Shown piece after piece: positions 18,826 through 26,954 of a stretch of 64,000 nt of DNA. This stretch comes from CAHJXG01 sp964235485 (GTDB lineage: Bacteria > Pseudomonadota > Alphaproteobacteria > Acetobacterales > Acetobacteraceae), in the NCBI GenBank assembly GCA_964235485.1, contig CAXSAZ010000010.1:67887-131886 (forward strand), given 5' to 3'. A program made the translations under genes and the position numbers. Numbering within the stretch: the first letter of the stretch is position 1; the number at the start of each line of letters is the position of its first letter. Below the pieces are notes generated by a model. That model was not told the origin of the DNA. It did not search any database and saw only the letters and a list, made by a program, of their open reading frames with translations.

Positions 18826-19836
18826 TTAAAGGCCCCGCAACCAGGCCAGCAGCGGCGACCACAGCGCCGCCTCCGCCTGCGGGCCGACCGTCATCCCGAT
18901 ATGCCCGGCGGCTGGCTGATGCAAGGTGGCGCCCGGGATCAGCCGGGCCAGCGGCAAGGCGCTGCCCGGCGGCACGATGCGGTCCCGGCCCGCCGCCGCG
19001 ACAAAGGCCGGCGCCGCAAGCGCCGCGGGATCGACGACGCTTCCTGCGACCCGCCACGCGCCCTGAGCCGGCGTGTTCGCGCCATACCACCCGCCGAGCG
19101 CTTCCCGCGCAACCGGCGCCGCGAGCGGCACGCCGTCGTTCAGCCAGTCCTCGACCGCGACGAAATCCAGGGCGGCCGGAGCGGCCTGGTCCATGCGGCC
19201 AAAGGCGCGGTACTTCGCGGCGATGCTCCCGAGGTCCGGCAAGGCGAACAGCGCCTGCAGGCCGTCGATGGGCAGGGTGCCGGTGGCCGACAGCAGCGGC
19301 TCGAACTGCGGCAGCGCCCCGCCGAGCCGGCGGGCCTGCGCCGGGTCCGCCGCGTGGAAATCCCAGGGCGTCGCCAGCAGCGCCAAGCCGCGCACCAGGT
19401 CCGGCCGGCGCAGCGCCGCCGCCAGCGCCAGCAACCCGCCCATGCAGTATCCGGCCAGCACGGCGCGCCCGCCCACGGCTGCCATCGCGCGCTCCAGCCG
19501 CCCGGCGATGTAGTCGGTCAGGGTGAAGCCGCGCTCAACCGCGCCGGGCCAGCCCCAGTCGAGCAGCAGCGGGCGCACCCCCTGCCCGGCCAGCCAGCGC
19601 ATCATCGACCGACCCGGCGCAAGGTCGAGCACATAGGCGCGGTTGACCAGGCTCGGCACGAACAGCACGGCCGGGTCCGCGTCCCGGCCGTAGTCGAGCA
19701 GGCGGGTGTCACCCTCCCTCCAGATGCAGGGCGGGTCCGGCAGGTCGCGCTGCCACGGGTGCCGGCGGTAGGCGGCGATGCCCGCGATCAGCGCGGCGTC
19801 AGCGGCCGGCGGGATCGGCGGCGTTTGCGGCGGCAC
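18826..19836 (-). CDS. phaC: Short PhaC-like poly(3-hydroxyalkanoate) synthase
   Basis: 336 residues from GTG 19836. Polymerises hydroxybutyryl-CoA into PHB. The synthase box is G129-Y-C131-M-G-G, with cysteine where lipases have serine. D285 in AGRDRIVPP and H312 in AAGHIG complete the triad. FVPSLVNRAYVLDL and LLLDWGWP are strongly PhaC-like. At this length it resembles class III/IV PhaC subunits, which lack the long N-terminal domain of class I enzymes and need a PhaE or PhaR partner. The gene upstream, overlapping by 38 nt in another frame, encodes a small protein that could be that partner. phaA and phaB follow. Confidence 0.88.
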   Translation of the reverse strand: MPPQTPPIPPAADAALIAGIAAYRRHPWQRDLPDPPCIWREGDTRLLDYGRDADPAVLFVPSLVNRAYVLDLAPGRSMMRWLAGQGVRPLLLDWGWPGAVERGFTLTDYIAGRLERAMAAVGGRAVLAGYCMGGLLALAAALRRPDLVRGLALLATPWDFHAADPAQARRLGGALPQFEPLLSATGTLPIDGLQALFALPDLGSIAAKYRAFGRMDQAAPAALDFVAVEDWLNDGVPLAAPVAREALGGWYGANTPAQGAWRVAGSVVDPAALAAPAFVAAAGRDRIVPPGSALPLARLIPGATLHQPAAGHIGMTVGPQAEAALWSPLLAWLRGL

Positions 19837-20146
19837 GGCGTTCCAGCTCGGCGACGCGCTCCAGCAGGTCGGCGATGGCGGCATCCCGGAGGCCGGCGCT
19901 TGCAGCATCCCGGGCATCAGGTGCATCAGCAGCGGCCGGGGCCCGCGCCGGCGCAACGGGCCGGGCCGATCCGGGCGCAGCGTCACCGGACGCCTGCGGG
20001 AGCGGGAACACGCCCGCCTGCGCTGCCGCGAGCAGCCACGCCTCCTGCATCTCCCGGTCCACGGCGGCGGCGGCCCACTCGCTTTGCCAGATGGTGATCC
20101 AGTCGGCGGCAAGGGCGGCCTCGGACGGTTTTGACGGATCGGCCAT
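19799..20146 (-). CDS. Small PhaE-like protein, candidate PHA synthase partner
   Basis: 115 residues starting MADPSKPSEAALAADWITIWQ. A Trp-rich amphipathic N-terminal helix (ADWITIWQSEWAAAAVDREMQEAW) is followed by an Ala/Pro-rich linker and a short C-terminal coiled coil (IADLLERVAELERRAAA). The W-x-x-x-W-x-E pattern and terminal coiled coil recall PhaE of class III synthases, but PhaE is normally about three times longer. It is first in the pha operon, divergent from phaR, and overlaps phaC by 38 nt, suggesting coupled translation. It could instead be a phasin-like granule protein. Family assignment is inference. Confidence 0.65.
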   Translation of the reverse strand: MADPSKPSEAALAADWITIWQSEWAAAAVDREMQEAWLLAAAQAGVFPLPQASGDAAPGSARPVAPARAPAAADAPDARDAASAGLRDAAIADLLERVAELERRAAANAADPAGR

Positions 20147-20176
20147 AGCTTTTGCTCATAGAGTTGGCGTGATAAC

Positions 20177-20206
20177 CGCAAGTGCGATTTTCGCCCACTG
20201 TTGCAA
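20177..20206 (+). promoter_or_regulatory. Candidate PhaR operator elements between phaE-like and phaR
   Basis: The 101-bp gap between the divergent PHA genes holds CGCAAGTGCG, a palindrome with a 2-base centre (20177-20186), and TTGCAA (20201-20206). TGC/GCA-rich palindromes are plausible PhaR targets, and PhaR usually represses its own gene and granule genes. Assigned by eye only. Confidence 0.25.
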
Positions 20207-20247
20207 GCGCGTGATACAGTCCGCTCCATGCCGAAAGCGAGGGTTCC

Positions 20248-21015
20248 ATGCCGCAATCCGCTCCCCCGACCTCCTCCGCGCCCAACACCGAAGCCGCCAG
20301 CCCGACCGCTCCGCAACAGCCCCCGGTGGTGGTCAAGAAGTATGCCAACCGCCGGTTGTACAACACGGAAACCTCAAGCTACATCACCCTCGACAACCTC
20401 GCCGACATGATCCGCGTCGGCCGCGACTTCGTGGTTTATGACGCGAAATCCGGGGAGGACATCACCCGCGGCGTGCTGACGCAGATCATCGTGGAGGAGG
20501 AAAGCAAGGGCACCTCCATGCTGCCCACGGCCTTCCTGCGCCAGCTCATCGGCTTCTACGGCGGCAGCTTGCAGGGCGTGGTGCCGCGCTACCTCGAACA
20601 GGCCATGACGAGCTTCGCGCGCCAGCAGCAGCAGTTGCGGCAAGCGGTGCAGCAAACCTTCAGCCCGTTCATGCCCTTGGGGGTCGAGGAGATGAGCCGG
20701 CAGAACGTGGCGATGATCGAGCGCGCGATGAACATGTTCAACCCGTTCCACCGCGGCGGCGCGCCCCTCCCGCCTGGCCCGGAAGCCTTCCCAGCAGACG
20801 CCCCGCCCCGGCAGGAGGCTGGCCCGGAGGCCATCGACCAACTGCAGCAGGAGATCGACAGCCTGCGCAGCCAGCTTGCGGTTGCCCGCGCCGAGACGGC
20901 AACGGCCCACGCGAACGCAGCCGCCCAAAGCCTCCTGCCTGACCCGTCGGTCGCGCCGCTGCGCACGACCCGCCGCGAGCGGTCCGCCAAGCCGAAGGAC
21001 CCGGCTTCGTCTTGA
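20248..21015 (+). CDS. phaR: Polyhydroxyalkanoate synthesis repressor
   Basis: 255 residues. After a polar Pro/Ala/Ser-rich leader of about 25 residues comes the PhaR DNA-binding domain: VVVKKYANRRLYNTETSSYI, then LADMIRVGRDFVVYDAKSGEDITR. The PHB accumulation-regulatory domain follows (TRGVLTQIIVEEES, FLRQLIGFYGGSLQ), then a Gln-rich coiled coil and a basic tail. PhaR binds DNA and PHB granules and releases repression of phasin and PHB genes when polymer forms. It is divergent from the phaE-like/phaC/phaA/phaB operon. Confidence 0.95.
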   Translation: MPQSAPPTSSAPNTEAASPTAPQQPPVVVKKYANRRLYNTETSSYITLDNLADMIRVGRDFVVYDAKSGEDITRGVLTQIIVEEESKGTSMLPTAFLRQLIGFYGGSLQGVVPRYLEQAMTSFARQQQQLRQAVQQTFSPFMPLGVEEMSRQNVAMIERAMNMFNPFHRGGAPLPPGPEAFPADAPPRQEAGPEAIDQLQQEIDSLRSQLAVARAETATAHANAAAQSLLPDPSVAPLRTTRRERSAKPKDPASS

Positions 21016-21075
21016 GTCCGCCGATTCTGGAAATGAGCTTTTCTTTAGCGGCAATACGTTTAAAGTCACGCGGTG

Positions 21076-21104
21076 TTGACGTTTGGCGTGGGTGCCGCAA
21101 TGCT
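21076..21104 (+). promoter_or_regulatory. Possible sigma-70 promoter upstream of the XRE regulator
   Basis: TTGACG at 21076-21081 and AATGCT at 21099-21104 are separated by 17 bp, about 40 bp before the regulator start. The -10 matches the consensus at only three positions, so this is tentative. Confidence 0.3.
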
Positions 21105-21144
21105 GTTTTCGCCCGATTGGGTGTAGGTCTTTTTACATCATACC

Positions 21145-21597
21145 GTGGGGCGCGTCGTGAGTTCCAAGCAAAATCCAGAAGGCGTCCCGGGTAACGGGAA
21201 AGCGGGACCGGACGGGCCGCCGGCTCGCGCCAGCATCGCGGACCACCATGCCGGAGCGCGCATCCGCGAGCGCCGGGTCATGCTGGGCCTGTCGCAGCAG
21301 CAGCTTGCCCAGATGATCGGCGTCACCTACCAGCAGGCGCACAAGTACGAACGCGGCCTGAACCGCATCTCGGCCGGGCGCCTTTACGAGATCGCGCTGG
21401 TGCTGAACGTCCCCGTGAGCTGGTTCTTCGAGGGCCTGGACACCGAAGCGCCGGCGGTTGAACTGTCTCAGCGGCAGCGCATGTGCCTCGAACTCGCCCG
21501 CAACTTCGCCGCGATCGACAACCAGAAGCACCAGGAAGCATTGAGCCAGATGGCCCGTGCCCTGGCGGCGCAGTCGAATTCGGGCGGGGAGCCTTAA
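21145..21597 (+). CDS. XRE family helix-turn-helix transcriptional regulator
   Basis: 150 residues. The HTH lies at about 35-90 (GARIRERRVMLGLSQQQLA, then GVTYQQAHKYERGLNRIS), followed by LYEIALVLNVPVSWFFEGL, the usual linker of cro/C1-type regulators. A flexible polar N-terminal arm of about 30 residues precedes it. The start is GTG at 21145; a second GTG four codons later is possible. Small XRE proteins of this form are widespread in Rhodospirillales; targets are unknown. The stop overlaps the convergent DUF2125 gene by 4 bp. Confidence 0.87.
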   Translation: MGRVVSSKQNPEGVPGNGKAGPDGPPARASIADHHAGARIRERRVMLGLSQQQLAQMIGVTYQQAHKYERGLNRISAGRLYEIALVLNVPVSWFFEGLDTEAPAVELSQRQRMCLELARNFAAIDNQKHQEALSQMARALAAQSNSGGEP

Positions 21598-22574
21598 CGG
21601 CCCTCCGGCCAACGCAGCATCGGCACCCGCAACAGGGGAAAGCGCGCCACGCTCAGCACGCCGCCCGCGACCTGCACGGGAACGGCGGCGCCGCCGTCCG
21701 GCGTGCCTGCCGCCAGCAGGCCGAGCACCGCCTTGGCCGCCACAACGGCTTGCCGTGTCAGGACGCCTGCCGCCGCAAGCTCGTCCAGCCCGGTCTCGTA
21801 GCCGGTCACGCGCATCGTCCCGTCCAGCTCCGGCTGCAGGGCGTCATCCAACCCGATCCTGCCTTGGCCGACTGCGTGCGCGCTGCCCATCGTGAGCGCG
21901 ATGTCCGACAGGTCCACGGCGCCGCCGGCTTCGCGCCACGCCGTGGCGGCGGCGCGCGGGTTTCCGGCAAGCGGAAAGGGCGGCGTCGCCGACGCACGAA
22001 GCGCGAGCGCGTCGATCACCCAGCCCCGCGTTCGAGTGCCGTCGGGCGGCTTGAGACGCCGGGCTGACAGGGCCAAGCCGCCCGGCCCAAGCCGCATCTG
22101 CAACGCCTCCGCCTCGAACAGCCGGGCGACGCCGACCGCCGTGCCGGCCAGGATGGCGCCGTCGCCGGACGCCTCAAGCTGCAGGTCCCGCGACACCACC
22201 GCAAGGGCCGGGCCTGAGCCGAAGCGGACCTGCTGGCCGTCCGCCTGCACGCGCACCGGGCCGAACCCGGACATCGACTCGGGCCAGCGCAACGGCACGT
22301 CGATGGCCGCCTCCTCAGCCTGCCAGGCAAGCCCGTCGGCCTCGACCGACGCCGGCCCGAACTGCAGCCCGGCGCGCGCCGGCCATCCCTGCGGCCGGGC
22401 GGGTCCGAGGGCCACGCGCCAGCCTTGCGCGCGCAAAGCCTGCGCCTGCTCATCCACCAGCGCACGGAGGCGCCCCACCGCGCTGAGCCAGACGACGCCA
22501 TGCGCCAGGCCCGCCGCGACGAGCGCGCCGCACGCCCAGCCCACCAGCCGAACGGCGCGCCGACGGCCGGCCAT
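21594..22574 (-). CDS. DUF2125 domain protein
   Basis: 326 residues with one N-terminal TM segment (VGWACGALVAAGLAHGVVWL) and a long beta-rich extracytoplasmic part, probably periplasmic. Motifs typical of DUF2125 are the GW-containing N-terminal region (LRAQGWRVALG, PQGWPARAGL) and the repeated ...ADGLAWQ... and VRVQADG strands. The family is alphaproteobacterial with no known biochemical role; resemblance to AsmA/LPS-transport-like barrels is speculation. It follows plsC on the same strand after a 251-bp gap. Confidence 0.82.
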   Translation of the reverse strand: MAGRRRAVRLVGWACGALVAAGLAHGVVWLSAVGRLRALVDEQAQALRAQGWRVALGPARPQGWPARAGLQFGPASVEADGLAWQAEEAAIDVPLRWPESMSGFGPVRVQADGQQVRFGSGPALAVVSRDLQLEASGDGAILAGTAVGVARLFEAEALQMRLGPGGLALSARRLKPPDGTRTRGWVIDALALRASATPPFPLAGNPRAAATAWREAGGAVDLSDIALTMGSAHAVGQGRIGLDDALQPELDGTMRVTGYETGLDELAAAGVLTRQAVVAAKAVLGLLAAGTPDGGAAVPVQVAGGVLSVARFPLLRVPMLRWPEGR

Positions 22575-22704
22575 TCAGCGATCCCAAGGGTTTGGCGTGC
22601 CGGATGGCCCGCAATCATCCACAGCGCCGCGCCGCGGCGCGCCGCGTCCCGGAACGCCAGCCGCCTTCCGCACAGGCTGCGCATCCCGCCCAGCGATCCA
22701 GAAA

Positions 22705-22722
22705 TTCTTTATCATTAAAGAA
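22705..22722. repeat. AT-rich perfect inverted repeat
   Basis: TTCTTTA at 22705-22711 and TAAAGAA at 22716-22722 flank the loop TCAT. It lies in the 251-bp gap between plsC and the DUF2125 gene. The low GC makes it stand out. No U-tract follows, so it is more like an operator than a terminator. The rest of the gap (22575-22825) shows nothing I can name. Confidence 0.6.
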
Positions 22723-22825
22723 CAAAGGCTTGAAAGTTGGATTCGCCAGCCGCCCCGGCGCGATCCGGTCTCGGTTCCGCCTCCAAGCTGCAACGAAACT
22801 GTGACAAATGAGGGCGTTGCGCGCT

Positions 22826-23581
22826 TCAAGGGGACCATGCGCCCGACGCTTTCCCATCTTTATGCACAGACTTGTCCACAGATCCGCCAAGCTCGGCCGT
22901 TCGCCAACGTTCCTGAATCGCGACGATCAGCGCCGCTTGCGACAAGCCCGGCGGAATGGGCGGGCCGATCACGACGCGGACCACGCCGGGCGTCTTGCGG
23001 AACGCCCGCCGGCCCCAGCACAGGCCAGAGTCGGTGGCCACCGGGATGACCGGCAGCCCGGTCCGTGTCGCAAGGGCTGCGATGCCGGGCCGCAGCTCGG
23101 CCTCGACGCCCGGCGCGACCCGGGTGCCTTCCGGGAAGATCACGATCTGCCGGCCGTCCGCCACCGCGCGGTCGGCGCCGCGCAGCAGGCTTCGGATCGC
23201 GCCGAACGACGCGCCGCGGTCCAGCGGAATCTGCCCGGCCGGCACCAGCAGCGAGCCGAACAGCGGGATGCGCGCCAGCTCGGCCTTGAACACGTAGGAC
23301 GCGCGCGGGACCAGGCGCAGCCAGACCAAGGTGTCGAACGCCGATTGGTGCTGCGACGCGATCAGCGCGGCGCCCTCCGCCGGCAGGTGCTCCCGCCCGG
23401 CCACGGCGACACGGATGCCGCACAGGACCGCGGCGCCGCCGAGCACCAGCGCCGCCCAGCTTCGCGCCACCCACAGCGCATGGCGGGGAGCGAACCAGCG
23501 CACGGGGACGCCGAGCAGCCCCATCGCAAACGTCGCCGCGAAGAACCAAACGTTGAACAGCAGGGAGCGGAGCCAGATCAT
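22826..23581 (-). CDS. 1-acyl-sn-glycerol-3-phosphate acyltransferase (PlsC family)
   Basis: 251 residues. Transfers an acyl chain to lysophosphatidic acid in phospholipid synthesis at the inner membrane. The catalytic HX4D is H78-QSAF-D83 in SQHQSAFDTL, and the substrate-binding FPEGTR lies near 153. Two N-terminal hydrophobic stretches anchor it. The ATG overlaps the ydcF stop (ATGA), making it the fourth gene of ftsE-ftsX-ydcF-plsC. Confidence 0.9.
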   Translation of the reverse strand: MIWLRSLLFNVWFFAATFAMGLLGVPVRWFAPRHALWVARSWAALVLGGAAVLCGIRVAVAGREHLPAEGAALIASQHQSAFDTLVWLRLVPRASYVFKAELARIPLFGSLLVPAGQIPLDRGASFGAIRSLLRGADRAVADGRQIVIFPEGTRVAPGVEAELRPGIAALATRTGLPVIPVATDSGLCWGRRAFRKTPGVVRVVIGPPIPPGLSQAALIVAIQERWRTAELGGSVDKSVHKDGKASGAWSP

Positions 23582-24183
23582 GGCGCGTCCCCGCCCAGCA
23601 GATGCGCCAGGCCGAACCGGACGGCGAGCAGCTTGTCATACTCGCCCGCGAGCACGCGGACCGCCGGCGCCGCGCCGCGGAGCGCGGGGGACTGCACCGC
23701 GACCGCTTGCAGCTCCACGTCCGGCAGGGCGCGCCGCACCTCCAGCAAGGCCCGCGGCACGTGGTAGCCGGCGGTCACGACGATCAGCCGCCGCACCTTG
23801 TGCGCCCGCGCCCAGGGCGCGGTTTCCGCCGCGTTGCCCGACGTGCTTTGCGCGGCGTGGCCCAGCGTCACCCGGCTCGCCTGGTCGGCGTCGAGCGGCA
23901 CCCGGCGCGTCAGCTCGGCCATGTCCGCCCCGCGCGCCATGCCGGACACCATCAGATACGGCGCGCGCCCCTCGACCAGCAGGCGCAGCGCCGTCTCGAT
24001 CCGGTCCGCGCCGCCGGTCAGCACGACGATTCCGTCCGCCGCTGCCGGCGGCTCCCCGGTTTGCCGGGCGACGCTGTTGAACCACGCAAATCCCATCCCC
24101 CATAAAGCGCCGCCGCCAAGCAGCACGGCGCTGGCCGCCGCCAGGCCCAGCCGGGCGCGACGCCGCCAGCGCCCTTCCCTCAC
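23578..24183 (-). CDS. YdcF/DUF218 family protein
   Basis: 201 residues from GTG 24183, which overlaps the ftsX stop (GTGA). One TM helix near the N-terminus (GLAAASAVLLGGGALWGMGF) is followed by a DUF218 domain: GIVVLTGGADRIETAL, LMVSGM, then the conserved IVVTAGYHVPRALLEVRRALP. DUF218 proteins such as SanA/ElyC are periplasm-facing and linked to cell-envelope precursor handling, but the activity is not settled. Placement with ftsEX and plsC fits an envelope role. Confidence 0.88.
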   Translation of the reverse strand: MREGRWRRRARLGLAAASAVLLGGGALWGMGFAWFNSVARQTGEPPAAADGIVVLTGGADRIETALRLLVEGRAPYLMVSGMARGADMAELTRRVPLDADQASRVTLGHAAQSTSGNAAETAPWARAHKVRRLIVVTAGYHVPRALLEVRRALPDVELQAVAVQSPALRGAAPAVRVLAGEYDKLLAVRFGLAHLLGGDAP

Positions 24184-25169
24184 GGCAGCCGCCGCAGCCA
24201 CCGGCGCACCGTGCCCTGCGCCGTGAGCCAGCCGATCACTGCCGCCATCACCGGCAAGGCCGGCAAGGACAGCCATAGCGCCGGCGGCAGTGCATGGACC
24301 AGCCCGGCCGCGCCTGCGTCCTCGGCCTGCCCGGTGAAGGGCGCCGCCAGCCCGGCCAAGCCGAGCAGCACCGGCACCGCCGCGGCGGCGCCGATCCCCG
24401 CGCCGGCCGCCGCCAGCAGCGTGGCCCGGCGCGCGAACCGCCCGGCGATGTAGCCGTCCGTGGCGCCCAGGCCATGCACGATCTCGATGGCGCCGCGCCG
24501 GGTCGCGAGGCCGGCGCGGACGGCGACGGCGACCACGGCCACCGCCACGAACGCCACCACCGCCAGCGCCAGCCCGGCGCAGGCCTGCAAGCTGCGGGCC
24601 AGCACGGCGAGACGGCGCATCCAGCGGTCATGGCTGTCCAGCAGCGTGCCGGGCGCCGCCGCCTCCACCTGGACCGCGAGCCGCCCGGCGTCCAGCGCCG
24701 GGTCCGAAAGGCGCACATCGACCACGGCCGGCAGCGGCAAGGCGATCCGCCCGGCCCCGGTGCCCAGCCATGGACGCAGCAACGCCTCCAGCTCGCCGGC
24801 GCTCAATGCCCGGGCCGAGGCGATGCCGGGCGCGTCGCGCAGCAGCGCCAAGACCCGGTCGAGCCGCGTGCCCCCGCCGTCCGCCGCCGCCGCGGCAGGC
24901 TCCGGCACCTGCACCGTCAGGACGGAGCCGGCGCCCTCCTGCCATTGCCGCCCCAGGGCGGACGCCCCGGCGGTCCCGGCCAAGGCCAGCGCCGCCAGGA
25001 ACGCCATGGCCGCGACCAAGGACGGCAGCAGCCGGTCCGACAAGGCGCGGCGCAGGCCGAGGTCGTCGAACCGAGACGGGCGCAGCAGCGCGGGCGTCCG
25101 GCGCGGCCGGCCCGCTCTTGTCCTCACGGCCCCGATCCGCGCGCCTCGCGCCGCCACGGCCTTAGTCAT
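24180..25169 (-). CDS. ftsX: Cell division protein FtsX
   Basis: 329 residues. The membrane half of the FtsEX complex, which links the divisome to peptidoglycan hydrolase activation. One TM helix near 50-75, an extracytoplasmic loop of about 130 residues, and three C-terminal TM helices. The cytoplasmic GAIEIVHGLGATDGYIAGRF between the second and third helices matches FtsX. An Arg-rich cytoplasmic N-terminal tail is typical of alphaproteobacteria. The ATG at 25169 overlaps the last codons of ftsE by 8 nt. Confidence 0.9.
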   Translation of the reverse strand: MTKAVAARGARIGAVRTRAGRPRRTPALLRPSRFDDLGLRRALSDRLLPSLVAAMAFLAALALAGTAGASALGRQWQEGAGSVLTVQVPEPAAAAADGGGTRLDRVLALLRDAPGIASARALSAGELEALLRPWLGTGAGRIALPLPAVVDVRLSDPALDAGRLAVQVEAAAPGTLLDSHDRWMRRLAVLARSLQACAGLALAVVAFVAVAVVAVAVRAGLATRRGAIEIVHGLGATDGYIAGRFARRATLLAAAGAGIGAAAAVPVLLGLAGLAAPFTGQAEDAGAAGLVHALPPALWLSLPALPVMAAVIGWLTAQGTVRRWLRRLP

Positions 25170-25830
25170 CGCGGACCAGCCGGCCATCCGCCAACCGAAG
25201 CGTGTGGGCCGGGTGGCGGGACACCAGGGCGGCGTTGTGCGTCGCCACCACGACGGTGGTGCCCAGGCGGTTCATCTCGTGCAGCAACTGCATCAGCCGC
25301 TCGGCCTGTGGGTCGTCGAGGTTGCCCGTCGGCTCGTCGGCCAGCAGCAGCAGCGGCCGGGCGACCACGGCGCGGGCGATGGCCACCCGCTGCTGCTCGC
25401 CGCCCGAAAGCTCGGCCGGGCGGGATTGCAGCTTGCGCGACAGGCCGACCCAGCTCAGCAGTTCCACCGCATCGACCCGGACCTGCCCTTCCGGCCGGCC
25501 GGCGAGGCGCAGCGGCAGCGCCACGTTGTCGAACGCCGAAAGGTGCGGCAGCAGGCGGAAATCCTGGAACACCATGCCGATGCGCCGGCGCAGCACCGGC
25601 AAGCGGGACCGGGCGGCGTCGCCGATGTCCTGGCCCAGCAGGGTGAGCCGCCCTTCCGTGGGCCGCACCGCGAGGTGCAGCAGCCGGAGCAGGCTGGTCT
25701 TGCCCGCGCCGGACGGGCCGAGCAGCCAACGGAACCCGCCCTCCGCGATGCTGAACGACACGCCTTGCAGAACCCGGTTCGTTGTGCCCGCTTGGCCAAA
25801 TTCCAGGCCGACCCCATCTAGCCGTACCAT
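25162..25830 (-). CDS. ftsE: Cell division ATP-binding protein FtsE
   Basis: 222 residues. ABC ATPase of the FtsEX complex. Walker A GPSGAGKT at 38-45, Q-loop FQDFRLLPHLSAFDNVALPL, which is strongly FtsE-like, signature LSGGEQQR, Walker B LLLLADEPTGNLD, and the H-loop in VVATHNAAL. It overlaps ftsX directly. First gene of the ftsE-ftsX-ydcF-plsC run. Confidence 0.93.
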   Translation of the reverse strand: MVRLDGVGLEFGQAGTTNRVLQGVSFSIAEGGFRWLLGPSGAGKTSLLRLLHLAVRPTEGRLTLLGQDIGDAARSRLPVLRRRIGMVFQDFRLLPHLSAFDNVALPLRLAGRPEGQVRVDAVELLSWVGLSRKLQSRPAELSGGEQQRVAIARAVVARPLLLLADEPTGNLDDPQAERLMQLLHEMNRLGTTVVVATHNAALVSRHPAHTLRLADGRLVRDD

Positions 25831-25933
25831 TCACCATGCCCTCAACGCGCCCGCTTAGCCTATCCCGTCGAGTCACCACCAAGCCGGAAACTGAAGCCTG
25901 TTGGCGTCTGCAGCCGGGGAGTATCACGCCGCC

Positions 25934-26353
25934 ATGAGGATCGTCTGCCCATCCTGCACCGCCGCCTACGAGGTGCCCGAGGCGCGGCTCCTTCCCGGCC
26001 AGTCCGTGCGCTGCGCCCGGTGCGGCACGAATTGGGCGCCGATGGCCGAGGCGCAGCCCGCGGCGGCACCGACAGCGCCGCAGCCGTCGGCCGCCGCCCC
26101 TTTGCCCTTCCCGAAATCTCCGCCAACGCCGTCCGACGCACAGAACTTTCCGACGCCCCCGTTCGCCGGGGCGCTTGAACGCCCGGGCGGACGCTTCGCG
26201 AGTGGGCCGGCGGTGCTGGCTGGCTGGGTCGCGAGCATCGCGGCCGTGATCGGCCTGTGCTGGGCCGCCGTCACCTGGCGCTACGACATCATGCACGCTT
26301 GGCCGCCAAGCGAGCGGCTTTACAGCACCCTCGGCCTGATGGCCGGACGGTAA
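25934..26353 (+). CDS. MJ0042-type zinc-ribbon protein with one TM helix
   Basis: 139 residues. An N-terminal zinc ribbon, C5-P-S-C8 and C27-A-R-C30, in the MRIVCPSCTAAYEVPE context is the MJ0042 domain. A proline-rich linker of about 60 residues and one C-terminal TM helix (AVLAGWVASIAAVIGLCWAAV) follow. Proteins of this build are common next to ftsEX in alphaproteobacteria, as I recall, and their role is unknown. The start is placed at the ATG directly before the zinc ribbon. It is divergent from ftsE. Confidence 0.87.
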   Translation: MRIVCPSCTAAYEVPEARLLPGQSVRCARCGTNWAPMAEAQPAAAPTAPQPSAAAPLPFPKSPPTPSDAQNFPTPPFAGALERPGGRFASGPAVLAGWVASIAAVIGLCWAAVTWRYDIMHAWPPSERLYSTLGLMAGR

Positions 26354-26360
26354 CGCGCTT

Positions 26361-26954
26361 CTACCCGGGCGGCGCCGATTCGGCGATCTCCGGCCGTTCC
26401 GCCATCTCGGCATACCATTGCGCCAGCTTGCCGCGCCCTTCCCGCCACCCGTCCGCCGCAAAGCGCAGGTCGAGGTAGCCCAGCGCGCAGGCGACCGAGA
26501 TGGAGCCGATGTCCAGGTGGTTGGCGGGCGGGTCCGATTGCAGCAGGTCGAGCGCGCGCTCCACGGCGTCGCGGCCACGCGCCATCGCGGCGTCGCGCGC
26601 GGCTTCCGGCGGGCGGCCCATGTCCATGCGCCGCAGCACGGCCGCGTCCATGATGCCGTCGCCGATGGCCTGGAAACGGAGCGCGCGCCAACGCGCCGGG
26701 CCGGGCGGCGGGAACAGCGACCCGGCGCCGACCGCATCGAGGTACTCGCAGATCACGGGGCTGTCGAACAGCGCGAAGCCGTCCTCCGTCACCAGGCACG
26801 GCACCTTGGACAAGGGGTTGGCCGCCAGCAGGTCGGGCGGGGACGAATGCGGGTCCGTTGCGATGCGGGTGATCTGGTCCGAGATGCCGCAGGCCAGGGC
26901 GCAGACGACGACCTTGCGGACGTAGGGACTGGTGGCGGAGTAGTGGAGCTTCAC
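26361..26954 (-). CDS. Glutathione S-transferase family protein
   Basis: 197 residues from GTG 26954, which overlaps the gloB stop (GTGA). The N-terminal thioredoxin fold has SPYVRKVVV (catalytic Ser region) and the cis-proline loop KVPCLV, followed by the glutathione-binding acidic-Ser pair in LFDSPVICEYLD. The C-terminal all-helical domain contains SVACALGYLDLRF. Substrate unknown. The coupling with gloB groups two glutathione-linked enzymes. Confidence 0.9.
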   Translation of the reverse strand: MKLHYSATSPYVRKVVVCALACGISDQITRIATDPHSSPPDLLAANPLSKVPCLVTEDGFALFDSPVICEYLDAVGAGSLFPPPGPARWRALRFQAIGDGIMDAAVLRRMDMGRPPEAARDAAMARGRDAVERALDLLQSDPPANHLDIGSISVACALGYLDLRFAADGWREGRGKLAQWYAEMAERPEIAESAPPG

